Of a stretch of DNA of 64,000 bases, positions 21,049 through 31,728 are shown piece by piece. Position 1 is the first letter of the stretch; every line of letters begins with the position of its first letter. Source of the stretch: Calcarisporiella thermophila CBS 279.70. Its lineage: Eukaryota; Calcarisporiellomycota. Position numbers and translations under genes: made by a program. Below the pieces are notes generated by a model that had not been told where the DNA came from, did not search any database, and saw only the letters and a program-made list of their open reading frames with translations. Where the stretch lies: positions 62,001 through 126,000 of the forward strand of contig NW_027192222.1 in NCBI RefSeq assembly GCF_041956535.1, written 5' to 3'.

Positions 21049-22730
21049 CTATTTTCCGATACAAAACTCTCGGAATATCACATCCAGTACCTCCTCCACA
21101 TCTACACGCCCCGTCACCCTCCCCAGAGCCAGTGCTCCCCTCCGCAACTCCTCCGCGGCCAGAACGACATCCCCTTCATTCTCAAAAAACGCCTGAAGCG
21201 CCTCGGCGCATTCACTCAACTCCTTGCGGTGTCTAGTTTGTGTGATTAGAGGTGTATTGAAGGCATGAGTGTCGAATCTATCTTTAAGAAGCGAGACGAA
21301 ACTGCTCAGGAATTGGGGGAAACCCTCGCCAGTAACACAAGAGATGGGCCATATTTTTGAGGTGGGAAGCGTTTTTAGTGCCGAAAGCGCCAACTTGTTG
21401 GAGGATAACAAGTCGATTTTATTCACCAAACACACGGTTTCCTTATCGATACACTCGCGTACCACCGCATCCACAGGCACGTGGTCTCCAATCTCATCGG
21501 CCGGAAGCACACACACGCGCAAGTCTGCCGCCTCAATCTTTCTCTTAGCCCTTCTTACTCCCTCTTCTTCAATGACGTCCCTTGTCTCTCTCAATCCTGC
21601 CGTATCTCCCACTAGCACGGGATATCCACCCAGATCTAGCGACAATTCAACAACATCTCGAGTGGTTCCTGGAATTGGAGAGACAATCGCGGCCTCTCGT
21701 TGGGCGAGGCGGTTAAGAATACTGCTTTTACCGGCATTGGGCGGGCCAAAGAGAGCGACATGGATGCCGGACCGCAAAATTTCTCCCCGTCGGTTATCAT
21801 TCAGGTGATTGTTGAGTGAATTAAATAGCTCCTTAACTTTTCTAGACACTATGGAAATGCAGTATAAGATAGGGTGCTTGCAAACTTTAATAGGTCTGCC
21901 CTTACCTTGCTCAAACACGCCCTCTTCTATATTTTCATCTTCTCCGAAGTCGATAATGGCTTCTACCAACGCCATGCATTCAATGAGTTCTCTACGCCAG
22001 CCTTCGTAGAGTGTCTTAAGACTCCCCTAGTAAAGCAAAATTTTAATCCGAATGATACCATCTGAACCATACAATAAAACTTACCTCTGCTTGTCTTAGG
22101 GCTTGTTTTCTCTGTGCTTCCGTTTCGGCATTGATCAAATCGACGAGCCCCTCTACTTCCGTTAGGTCCAACTTATCATTATCGAATGCTCTAAAGTCAT
22201 ATGGAGCTGAGATATTTGGTACATCGTGTTCATTCAAACATTTCAAGGTTTACCTCCTGGCAAATTCTCCTCTCTCTGCCATTCGAAATCCTTCGAATTT
22301 CCCAAGTGCATCCAGGACTGCTCTTACTATGGCTACTCCGCCGTGTACATGGAGTTCTGCAACGTCTTCTCCTGTGAAGCTGCGGGGGCCTGGAAACCAA
22401 AGTGCCAGACCGCGATCAAGTGTTTCGGAGGTGTGTGGGTTATAAATACGGGTAAACAGAGCTTGGCGAGGAGAAAGAGAGGAGTGTGTCATCGTTTTTA
22501 GTGCCTGTTTCCATTAGAATGAGTTCAACTGGTAAAATGAGAGCAGGTGGTAAAATGCACAAACTTACTGTTAATGCTTTAGGTCCAGATATTCGTATTA
22601 CAGCGATGCCAGCTTTACCTGGTGCAGAGGAGAGAGCAAATATTGTATCATGCTGGGGTATATGGCTTGTTAATGTACGCTTGAAGAGGAATGCCTTGTG
22701 GTGAACCCAGAAGGGTCGGACGCGCAACAT
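21049..22730 (-). CDS. MSS1: Mitochondrial tRNA modification GTPase (MnmE/GTPBP3)
   Basis: Exons 22569-22730, 22254-22504, 22085-22190, 21906-22026 and 21049-21848 give 479 aa. With MTO1/GidA it installs the wobble uridine C5 modification of mitochondrial tRNAs. Order: a presequence-like N terminus ([14 protein letters not shown]), [23 protein letters not shown], the folate-binding domain with [22 protein letters not shown] and [23 protein letters not shown], the helical domain [13 protein letters not shown], the G domain with P-loop [10 protein letters not shown]2/G3 PGTTRD and DTAGLRE, NKIDLL, and the C-terminal FCIGK with its catalytic Cys. The intron at 21849-21905 is 57 nt, a multiple of three with no stop, so retention would add 19 residues. 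Confidence 0.96.
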
Positions 22731-23270
22731 TATTTCTCGAGGCCAAGGTTTTGGAGAATCTTTGTATAAATTTGTGACTTTGTATCTAGAGCCTTGAAAT
22801 TTGACACGATATGCTATCTAAACGAAATACTCTAGTGTAAACGACTTGAGTTATCAATTAAAATAAGCGTAAATAGAATAATGGAATTATATTTTTTTGT
22901 CTAGTAGCACGGATAGATAGACTTGTTTAATAGAAGCGGAGCCATTTGCTTCACATTAAACGCGAAAATTTGAAATAATGCTTTAAGATATTTGCTGTAT
23001 CCCGAGAATGAATTATATTTCATTGCACTACACGTGGTCCTAAAAGCAATAAAACCACCTTCTAGTTAGAAACCATCGTTGTGGGCGTCTTGTTTTCAAT
23101 TTACATACAAAAGTTCAAGTTTTATTCCAGATTCACCCTATGAATCTATATTCACAAGGATGATTCTAATCTTCCTAATATGGAATATCCTCTTTATAAG
23201 AGAATTTCTCAAATTCACAAATAGTGCACTGATCTATTGTAAGAAAAGATCAGATTAAAAACGAAAGGTC
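22731..23270. promoter_or_regulatory. Shared divergent promoter of MSS1 and MIC19
   Basis: 540 bp between the start codons of two genes for mitochondrial functions. AT-rich with several poly(dA:dT) runs. No specific operator was recognised. Confidence 0.5.
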
Positions 23271-24025
23271 ATGGGATCCGGAGAGTCAAAGCCCGAGACG
23301 CTCATCTTCTACAATTCCGATGTTCCGATTCGGGTATCTATTTCTATGTCCTCATAATCTTCATGTAGATTTATATCCAACATTCCATCCATTTTGTCGA
23401 TTAGTTTTCGGCTGATTTAGTCCATCAGCTCGAGGCAGAGCGTGGTGTAAGAGAGCTTAGCAGTTCCCATAAAATACTATGCATTATAAAAATGGTTAAT
23501 CTCCGTTGTGTTTAGAATGTTTCCGCATCTCGTGAAGATATTGAGCGACAAGTTCGGGCGCGTGTTCAAGAAGAGCTCAAGCGCTTGCATGAGCAACAAG
23601 AGGAGCTACGTGAACAATCAGCTCGTGAGTTAGAGCAAAAAAATTCAACGCACCTCGGAAATGCAGTAGTTACTGAACGAGACATCGAGGCAATGATTGA
23701 AAAAACCAAAAAGTAAGTATCCAAATCTCTTTATTATGTGAGTTTTTTTATGAGTAAATGGAGGCCAATGAATAATGCATATATCCTTGGTGTACAGATA
23801 TGAACAAAGAGAAATCCCTAGAGAGGTGAAGGAACGGCAAGAAGCGGTCATTGCATGTTATCTGTGAGTATATGTCTTTTGCTAGATGTGAGTTCAAGCC
23901 ATGATTTAACGGATTTTTGAACTAGCAATAATAAAACACGGCCTCTTGACTGCTGGGAGGAAGTTCAGACTTTCAAGGAGAGTGTGCATAGGATGCAGAA
24001 GGAATTTGTTGCTGCCCATCAATAA
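23271..24025 (+). CDS. MIC19: MICOS subunit Mic19 (CHCH-domain protein)
   Basis: Exons 23271-23333, 23516-23712, 23798-23863 and 23926-24025 give 141 aa. It begins MGSGESKP, fitting N-myristoylation at Gly2 as in other Mic19 proteins. A charged helical region follows (DIERQVRARVQEELKRLHEQQEEL). The C terminus, VIACYLNNKTRPLDCWEEVQTFKESV, is the fungal Mic19 CHCH end with its single C-x10-C pair. Mic19 sits on the inner mitochondrial membrane facing the intermembrane space and links Mic60 with outer-membrane partners at cristae junctions. The length matches fungal homologues. Three introns in about 750 bp, all in phase. Confidence 0.85.
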
Positions 24026-24216
24026 ACTATAGAATTTTTGTACTGTGCAATTATTAAGCCAGGTTTTGCCTGAATTTTCCGATCCCTTGGATTAATTCAC
24101 AACTGCTCACTTTTTTCCTAGTCACAATTCTCCCGTCACAGAACCTAAAAAAGTTTATCCCTCTTCTGCCGCTCCTCTCTTTCGATTATTAAGAGATCTG
24201 TAATTCAATATTTATC

Positions 24217-26305
24217 ATGATCAGAATTCACTATGGAGGCTTACAAGTGCTCCGTCATGCCGCTACACGGCCGTTACCTCGGCATACCCTTAGAATGACT
24301 CACTCTACCCGATACCCATGTCCTAATTTTTTTAGAAATGCAAGCTTTTCGCCACCAAGACGCCTAGTCACTCCCCTACCATTAATGACCTGCACAAGGC
24401 GTCTATCATTGCTCTCTTTCCCGTTTTTGCAACATCAAACACCAAAAGTTCTTCCCGTCCAACCATCGATTGCCGACTCCACTCTGTCATCTCTCTCTAA
24501 TCCTCAAAAATCCCATTATGCATGGTTTCTTCAATTTCTTAGTTTCCTTCGGCGTCTTGCAGAGCCAATTATAATCATTTTAAGGTTTTTGGATTTGGTT
24601 CGAATATTTTTCCCAGTTATTTTTTGCAGCCCGATGCTGTTGGTTGGGGAGAGAATTCCTGAGTTGGATGGAGCAAGAAAGGGCGCAATTTGGTGGTATC
24701 GGCTGTTGGCAGCGCAAATGGAACGAGCTGGCCCAACATTCATCAAGGTTAAATAAACAAATTCACATTATATTCGGTTGTATTGGCAGCTCACATTTCA
24801 TTTGTCATTTGTTAGTTGGCTCAGTGGGCAGCTTCGCGCACCGACCTTTTTCCTGTCGGATTCTGCCGGACCGTTGGCCGCCTACACTCCCAAGGCATCC
24901 CACATCCCTTTTACTGGACCCGTCGCTCAGTAGAGGCGGCATTTAACATGCCACTGGAGGAGATATTTTGCGAGTTTGAAGAAGTCCCCCTGGGCGTCGG
25001 AGCCATTGCTCAGGTTTATAGCATTGTTTTTTCAAAATCTAGCGTGTCATTTACTGAACTCTTCCAACCTTCAAACCCTAGGTCCATAAAGCGAAGCTAA
25101 AACTCAACACCCAACTCTTGTCTGATCCCTCCAATCCTGATTGCGTTGTCTGTGCGATCAAAGTTCTCCACCCCAATGCTGCAACATCAATTCGAAGAGA
25201 TCTCACCATACTTGAAACCGTAGCATGCTTCATCAACATCTTTCCAACCATGTCTTGGCTCTCGTTACCAGATCAAGTGAGAGAATTTAGCCAGACCATG
25301 ATGAGCCAGCTTGATCTTCGGGTCGAGGCTTCGAATCTTGAAACATTTATATCTCACTTCAAAGACAGAGAGCGAGTCAAGTTTCCTCAACCTATTTTGC
25401 CCGCACACGATGTGCTGGTGGAGGAATTTCAGAGAGGTGTCCCACTGGAGCGATTTTTAGAACTAGGCGCAGGCGAATTTGATGCACAACTGGCACAGAC
25501 GGGCCTGGATGCCTTCCTGCACATGGTCATCATGGACAATTTCGTGCACAGCGATTTGCATCCGGGCAACATACTGGTTCGATTCTGTAAGCCCTTGGCT
25601 AGGAGTTTACCTTTGCAATACTGGGCTCGGTGGCGCCATAAGCCTTTAGTGGATGATTCACAATCAGATGAAGTCGTTGCGCGGTTGATGAAAGCTTTTG
25701 AACAAGGCAAAGATGAATGGCACCGGGAGTTGAGTTCGGTGAAGGCAGAAGGATTTGTTCCTCAGTTGGTGTTCATTGATACGGGCCTTGTCACGGTTCT
25801 CAACGGCGAGAATCGCCGTAACTTTTTGGATCTATTCCGTGCCGTAGCCGAATTCGATGGCTATCGGGCCGGCAAACTGATGATTGAAAGATGTCGCACG
25901 CCAGATCTGGTGGTAGATGGTGAGGTCTTCGCTCTGAAAATGCAGCATCTTCTGCTCAGCATCCGACCCTCGAGCTTGCGCCTCCGCAGTGTCGAGATAG
26001 GGGATGTGTTGCACCAAGTGATGGACATGGTTCGAAATCATCATGTTCGTCTCGAAGGCAGCTTCATTAACCTTGTCATGTCTATCCTACTTTTGGAGGG
26101 CATTGGACGCCGGTTGAATCCAGATATGGACTTGCTTAAGAGTGCGCTCCCGATTTTGCGAAAGCTTGGGACAAGCGATATGAGGGGTGCATACGAGATG
26201 GCGAAGGAGCTGCCTGAATCGGGATGGTGGTTGAAGGTGTGGATATTCTTGGAAATGAAAGACTTGTTCGAATCTAGAAGAGAGTACGACGAGTACCCAA
26301 TATAG
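24217..26305 (+). CDS. ABC1/ADCK2-like mitochondrial atypical kinase
   Basis: Exons 24217-24747, 24816-25013 and 25082-26305 give 650 aa. The first 60 residues are basic and hydroxylated, presequence-like. A hydrophobic segment lies around residues 120-148 (IIIILRFLDLVRIFFPVIFC). UbiB-family landmarks: GPTFIKLAQWAASRTDLFP (the KxGQ-like motif), VPLGVGAIAQVHKAKL (the alanine-containing P-loop), VCAIKVLHPN (ATP-contacting Lys), RVEASNLETF, NFVHSDLHPGNILV (catalytic loop) and VFIDTGLV (DFG equivalent). The LAQWAASRTDLFP spelling and the long insert after NILV point to the ADCK2 subgroup rather than COQ8. In humans ADCK2 is linked to lipid metabolism and coenzyme Q; the precise reaction is unsettled. 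Confidence 0.9.
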
Positions 26306-27484
26306 TAAGTAGCTCTTTAATGCTGTCTACAATTTCTCCATGCTAATGTGGCCAATTGGGGCTCTCTCCTATTTTTTCACTCTTAATAGCGACTTCTGCG
26401 CATTCCCAACTACTTAACTCTTCATTCAAGCGAACGAAACCTAGATTTTCTCTTTCTGTATGCGTGTTGTATTTATATATTAATATATAGATGATATGGA
26501 CAATCACAAAGAGCTTGAGATATAAATAGCATGTAAAAACATGTAAAGATATTTATAATTTCTGATATTTTGGAGAAATCTATCCAGATACGTGCGGTAA
26601 AAAGAAGGTCATCTTTAGTCAACAGTATATTTGGAGATATAAGACGAAAAAATGAGAAAAAACATGGATTCAATAACTTATCCAAGTGTCCCAGTTTTGG
26701 ACCCAATCATATAGTTTTTGGAAACTTTCGATAAACAACAGCTTTAGCAAATTCTCCTAATGAAGGCTTTTTGTAAGACAAGCAAATTTTGGAAGTCCAA
26801 GAGTCGCAAATAGCTTTTGTCACATGAAGTGTTGGGAAGGAACGATCAAAAGCTTAGGGTTAGCTAAGGAATCGCTAGGATGGAATCTTATTAGCTATTA
26901 ATCCGACACAACACTTTGTACGTCAATTAATTTTCTTATATACGGTATTTATATATGTAATATGTTAAAATGGTATTCTTTTTTCAAATATGATAAAAGT
27001 TTGAAACATACATGTAAAAAGAGAAAAATTGTTGGAGGGACTTGAATGCTACTATGTCTTCATCTTACAAATCAAGCTTTTATGCAAATTGGCATTGATA
27101 ATTGGATAGCGCGAGAAGAGAGCCTATTGCAACAGAAAACAGATCTCGAGCAAAATATATTAAAAAGCTACCATCTTGAACGATTTTGTGTTCAAGAATT
27201 TTCTTGTGTCTTGTCTGAATTTTTTTCTTGCAGTGATAATTAAATGAGAGTGCTAAGTCAGTTCTACTGCACCATCCCCCGTTGTCCTCCTGGAAAAGTA
27301 GGATAATACATAAAGTCCCGGTCTTTGTATTATTGCATCTATTTTTTTCTTACAGCTCTATGATATTCGCCTACATATCATTACTTCGCTCATTCCCTTG
27401 CGCATTACTATCTGCAAGTTTTCGCAAGCCATTGTAGCTTGTAATTCTTGAAGTGCACCAGAGGGCCCATGAAAGTCTAAAAAA
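26306..27484. other. 1.2-kb AT-rich intergenic region
   Basis: Marks the start of an accessory island: composition drops to strongly AT-rich. Frames at 26473-26706 (minus) and 27046-27243 (plus) are short and unrecognised. No RNA gene seen. Confidence 0.4.
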
Positions 27485-29300
27485 TCAGAGCTCATTTTCA
27501 TATACTGCCCAATTCGAGCCCATCAGGAGAGGGAGATCTGCACGCGATACAAGGGTAACTGGATGTCCGCAGAATAGACTCCTTTCTGACATCATAGTAT
27601 TGCTTGTTGTGATATATACATAATGGACACCTTCAGGCAGAGTCTTCTCGAGTTCGAGCTTCAGAGCTGCGGCATTTGGAAACCGCGGAGTGTTCTCTTT
27701 GGTCAGACAAAGAGACATGTAATATTTGATAATCGACATATTATTCATCGTATATGTATCCTTCGGTTTCTTGATAATTCGTTTTTTGAGATCAGTAACC
27801 TTGGACCAGTGTTCGTTGTATGGCGACAAAGAAATTTGAATAAAGTATAGTTCGCAGTCCATTGAATATGCTAATAGATCTGCAACTGAGTGTCCCTTTT
27901 TCAGAATTATTAGAGTGCCCGGTTCCAAAGCAGATACAGCATGCAGCGTCGAAATTTGTTCGATTGTTTGGATGAGGGTAATATTCCAAGTTTTCCTTTG
28001 TGGCTTTCCCGTGAGGGTCCTGCCATTGAAGCGGATATCAATGCGCTTATGTGGCCTGAAGGTCAAGGTAATCAGAAGCCCGAATGCTCGCCATTTGAAA
28101 GATGGGTCTGCTAACTGACGTTAAATCATTTAAGTTAGCGTTTGTAAACATACACACACAAAAAAGATAACATTGAATCTACCAACAAATTAATAGATGG
28201 CTAATACGATTGCGCCATATACTGGACAAAAGCCCTGATCACGGGCGGACAGATATATACCCATACTCCTGCCCGTGATTTAGGGACAAACAAACCACTT
28301 ATTTTCCATTGCAACGGTGGCTCCCACAGCGACATATTTGTAGCAACTGCTACCGCGTAGTCATGGATCTTTCGCTGTTCAAAGGGGTCCATTTTTTCTG
28401 CACGGTCAAAGGTTTCCCTGATTTTGCTCTTGTATAACTGGGTAGCTCGATCGTAAAATCCACCGGTGTTGTCGCGAATTTTACTGAGAGAAATGTCCAG
28501 TTGTGTATACCAAGCCTCACACCAAAAAAATATCATCCGCGGAATAAGTCCTGAATGATATCGAATCTGGTTGGCATCAATAACTAATAAATAGTTAAAC
28601 ATGAAGTGAATTAAATTCAACAGACACTGTCCGAAGTTAAACTGTACCTTCGGGAAGTCGCTTAAAATTCTGTTGGCATTTCAAGATGGAGCTGAATTCA
28701 TCTTTGTCATAGGGTAGAATGTCAATCATAATCGTCTGTGCATCGGCGTTCCAAAATTCTTCATATAGATCGAAAGAAGAGGAAATGGCATAGAGCCAAA
28801 AGCCCGACTGCTAGAAGCAGATACATTCATAAAACAGTAGTAATAATCGAGATGAATGCATTATGCGAGACATACCAGTCTGTTTTTGGTGAAAAGTTTC
28901 AACACTTGGTTGCTCATATTTTGGAGAGAGCACCTAGCATTCCATTCATCGACGGCAACGGGAACCGGATATTTACAACAATTAAGGTATAGTTAGAGCA
29001 AAGTAATCATTTTGAGGTATCGATAGAGACAGAGTTTAACTCACTCAAACTGTGCATTAAGAATAACATTAAAAACCATTTCTAGAGTTTTAAACGGATC
29101 CTTGTAGATGTACTTAACAATACAGTCATACAGAGATAGATTCTGATTTTGCTCTTCATTGATGCCAAAATATCGAGATATGAGCTGACTAAGAGACTTT
29201 TCGACTTTGATTGTCTTAAGTTTAGCTTTTTCAGCACTCAAAAAACCCATCAAAATATTCATAGCAGCTCCTGCTTCATTAAGTTGACTGAGTTCTCCCG
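27485..29300 (-). pseudogene. Crinkler/CR-like P-loop NTPase plus nuclease-fold protein, 5'-truncated and probably decayed
   Basis: Coding blocks on the minus strand: 29041-29300, about 28876-28990, 28648-28810, 28201-28583 and 27485 to about 28100. The second block carries a Walker-B-like VAVDEWNA; the third has SGFWLYAISSSFD and ILPYDKDEFSSI, the pattern of STAND-type NTPases in fungal and oomycete Crinkler (CR) proteins. The last block resembles the restriction-endonuclease-like C-terminal region of those proteins (ELYFIQISLSPYNEHW, VHYVYITTSN). No Walker A motif is present, because the 5' part is missing: a retroelement begins immediately upstream. The joint between blocks 1 and 2 has an in-frame TGA and TAA and no usable AG acceptor. 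The joint before the last block is out of phase by one. I read it as a relic. The family call is moderate, made from pattern memory only. Confidence 0.45.
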
Positions 29301-29340
29301 CTGAAAATTAACATATATACAAGATTATTTTTGTTAGTGA

Positions 29341-31147
29341 TCAATGAAAATAAATTGACTCACCTGATGACAGAGCCAGTTTCGTTCCCAGGAGTTGATG
29401 CACCGACTTCCAAAGGTTGCTGATGAACCTAGGGTCGTGGTCTGATATAATAGTTTGCGGAATGCCATGGAGCCTGAAGATGACCTCGAAGAATATTTTG
29501 GCAATGGTGACTGCGTTGGAGGTGGTATTTGTGGCGACGAAGTGAGCCATCTTGGATAGTCTGTCTACGAATACTATAATTGCATCGTGACCCTTTTTGG
29601 ATTTTGGTAGGTGGGTTATTAGGTCCATAGAGATTTGTTGCCAGCGCTGGGATGGTGTAGATAATGGTTGTAGTAGGCCTATTGGAGCTCGGTTGTTTGC
29701 TTTTGTTCTTTGGCATGTGTCGCAGCTTCTTATGTACTTCTTGACACTCTCGACCATTCGTGGCCAATAGAAATTGCGTTGCACACGTTCATAAGTCCTC
29801 TCCACTCCCAAATGTCCAGCTATTGCAAGATCATGGTTTTCCTGGAGCAGCTTTGTTCGAATCCCCGGATCTTCTGGAATATAAAGGCGATTTTTATCTT
29901 CTTTCTCATCTCCGTAGAGGAGTAATCCATTCCGCAGCTCGTAGTATTTGATCAGATGATTCAGCTCTCGCGGTACCGGCAAGTCGGGGTCTCCCAGTTG
30001 TTTCACTAAGTCGTTAAATATAGGATCATTAGTATACTTGGATTTGATTTCCGTCAAGAATTTTTCAGGGATTGCGAGGTGGATATCGCGCTAAGCATGA
30101 GGTCTGGCCTCCTGGACAGTGCATCGGCTACAACATTGCTTTTACCGGGCTGATAAATTATCTCATAGTTGTAGCTCTGGAGGGTTTGCATCCATCGTGC
30201 TTGCCTCCCCGTCAGGGTGGGCTGTGTGTTGAGGTAACGCAGGGGTGCATGGTTGGTATATATCCGGCAATAGGTGTATTCCATGGGCAGTTTCTGGCGA
30301 AGTGACCCGTCTTTCTGCAGCGAAGGCATTCTCCCATTTGGATAAGTAGGTTCCGTTCCCCTGGGGCTAGTTTCTTCAACCGTTGTGTCTGAACGCCGTC
30401 TATCTCCAGAGGAATGGCATGGTCGAATGGCATGTGGCTTGTTGGTTGACGCATTGGGCTGGGGCTTGTGTTTCTATGGAAGCTTGGGTATTTTACTTGG
30501 TCAAAAACGTTTGTGAAGTTAATTGCTTCCTTAAGGGATTTGGGTTGGCGGATCTTGACATCTGCTTGAGTGTTAGGTTTCAGTCCTCTGATGAAACAGT
30601 GGAGTGTCTCCGAGTTGGTCATATCCGGGATATTGTTGATTATGGTCTGGAATGTGTACGCGTACTCCCGGACGGATCCAGTTTGGCGAAGCCTGTCAAG
30701 TCGTTCGCGTGCGATGACTTCGGAGCCAATAGGTTTAAAATGCGTGTGGAACAACTGGGCGAGGTGGTCAAAATTGGTTGGCATGAGTCCTTGGTTGGAC
30801 TTGGCTCGTCTCTCATATGTATTCCACCAGGCCAGTGCATTTCCTCTCAGATACGAAATTACATAAAGGAGTTCGTCCTGGGGAGGTAGCTTATACAGCT
30901 GCAAGAATCTTCATATCGACGCGATCCACGAATCCACGTCTTCCTCATAGTTACCGTGGAAATAGACGGGTTTACCGGGTTGGGGTGTTGACTTTGGTTC
31001 AAGGGCAGGGGGTGGAGTTGGAGTAGACTTCTTGTTTTCCTCGACTTTGGCTTCAAGTGAATTGTACGCTTCATTAAGCTGCATGATGTATCTGTACAAC
31101 TGCGCAGGGTATGCGTCGGGTGTCACTTCCATGTCCATGGGGTTCAT
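29341..31147 (-). mobile_element. Ty3/gypsy retrotransposon remnant with internal deletion
   Basis: Read on the minus strand. Gag starts at about 31147 (MNPMDMEVTPDAYPAQLYRY), continues VYFHGNYEEDVDSWIASI, meets an in-frame TGA at 30905-30907, resumes LQLYKLPPQDELLYVISYLRG and reaches a CCHC knuckle (CLRCRKTGHFARNC) near 30320. Protease and reverse transcriptase are absent: the frame passes straight from the knuckle into the RNase H end (YTNHAPLRYLNTQ, GRQARWMQTLQSYNYEI, NVVADALSRR). A frameshift near 30080 leads to the integrase: H2C2 finger (HLGVERTYERVQRNFYWPRM, CDTCQRTK), then the core WQQISMDLITHLPKS, DRLSKMAHF, DHDPRFISN. The integrase stops after LLGTKLALSS, where intact elements continue into AYHPQTDGQ. 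No LTR pair was identified. Confidence 0.85.
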
Positions 31148-31297
31148 ATTGATTGAGTTTATGTGTTTCAGGGTTACTAGGGAAACTGGGTTACTTGGGA
31201 TCTAAGGTACTAGGGGAAATTGGGAACTAGGAGAAGAAGTGGGTAGTACCTCATCTACAGTAAGGGGAATCTGTATCCTTTGGTTAGTTCTAGTTTT

Positions 31298-31541
31298 CCA
31301 ACTTAAGAATGCCTTTTTTATAACAAAGGACCTTTATTGAAAAGTATCCTATCCTGTTAAAAAGGTAGGGTAGCTTCTACGTCAAAAGCACCCAGGTAAT
31401 GTTCCTGGCCTATCTTGCACAACTTAACAATACCGCGTTTTTTTTTAACAAAGGACCTTTATTGAAAAATATCCTGTACAGTTAAAACGGTAGGGTAACT
31501 TCTACGTCAAAATCACCTGGGTACTGCCCCCAGCCTACCTT
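31298..31541. repeat. Two tandem copies of a ~125-bp repeat
   Basis: The copies begin at about 31298 and 31423, offset about 125 bp. They share CAACTTAA, a T-run, AACAAAGGACCTTTATTGAA, then GTTAAAA, GGTAGGGTA, CTTCTACGTCAAAA and CC..GCCTA, with scattered substitutions. They lie between the 5' end of the gypsy remnant and the 3' end of the retroposon ORF1 relic. They could be LTR or UTR monomers of either; I could not match them to a second site in the window. Confidence 0.8.
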
Positions 31542-31728
31542 AAAGTGGTTTACAAGTGAGAAGAAAGTAGATAGATTGTTAGAGTTGGTTGATTTGAATG
31601 GTTGAGTATGTAAGATAGTAAAATATAGATAGAAAATTTTTCTTTACTCTCGCATATCGTTTGATAAGCAGAAAGCAAAGGTGCTGAAAGAGAGTGACAT
31701 TTACTGTCGCTGCAATATATATCTAAGC

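Noticed and set aside
29341-31260. An LTR pair for the gypsy element
   Set aside because: Looked for terminal repeats and a primer-binding site on both sides; the right flank has only the 125-bp tandem repeat and the left end is truncated inside integrase.
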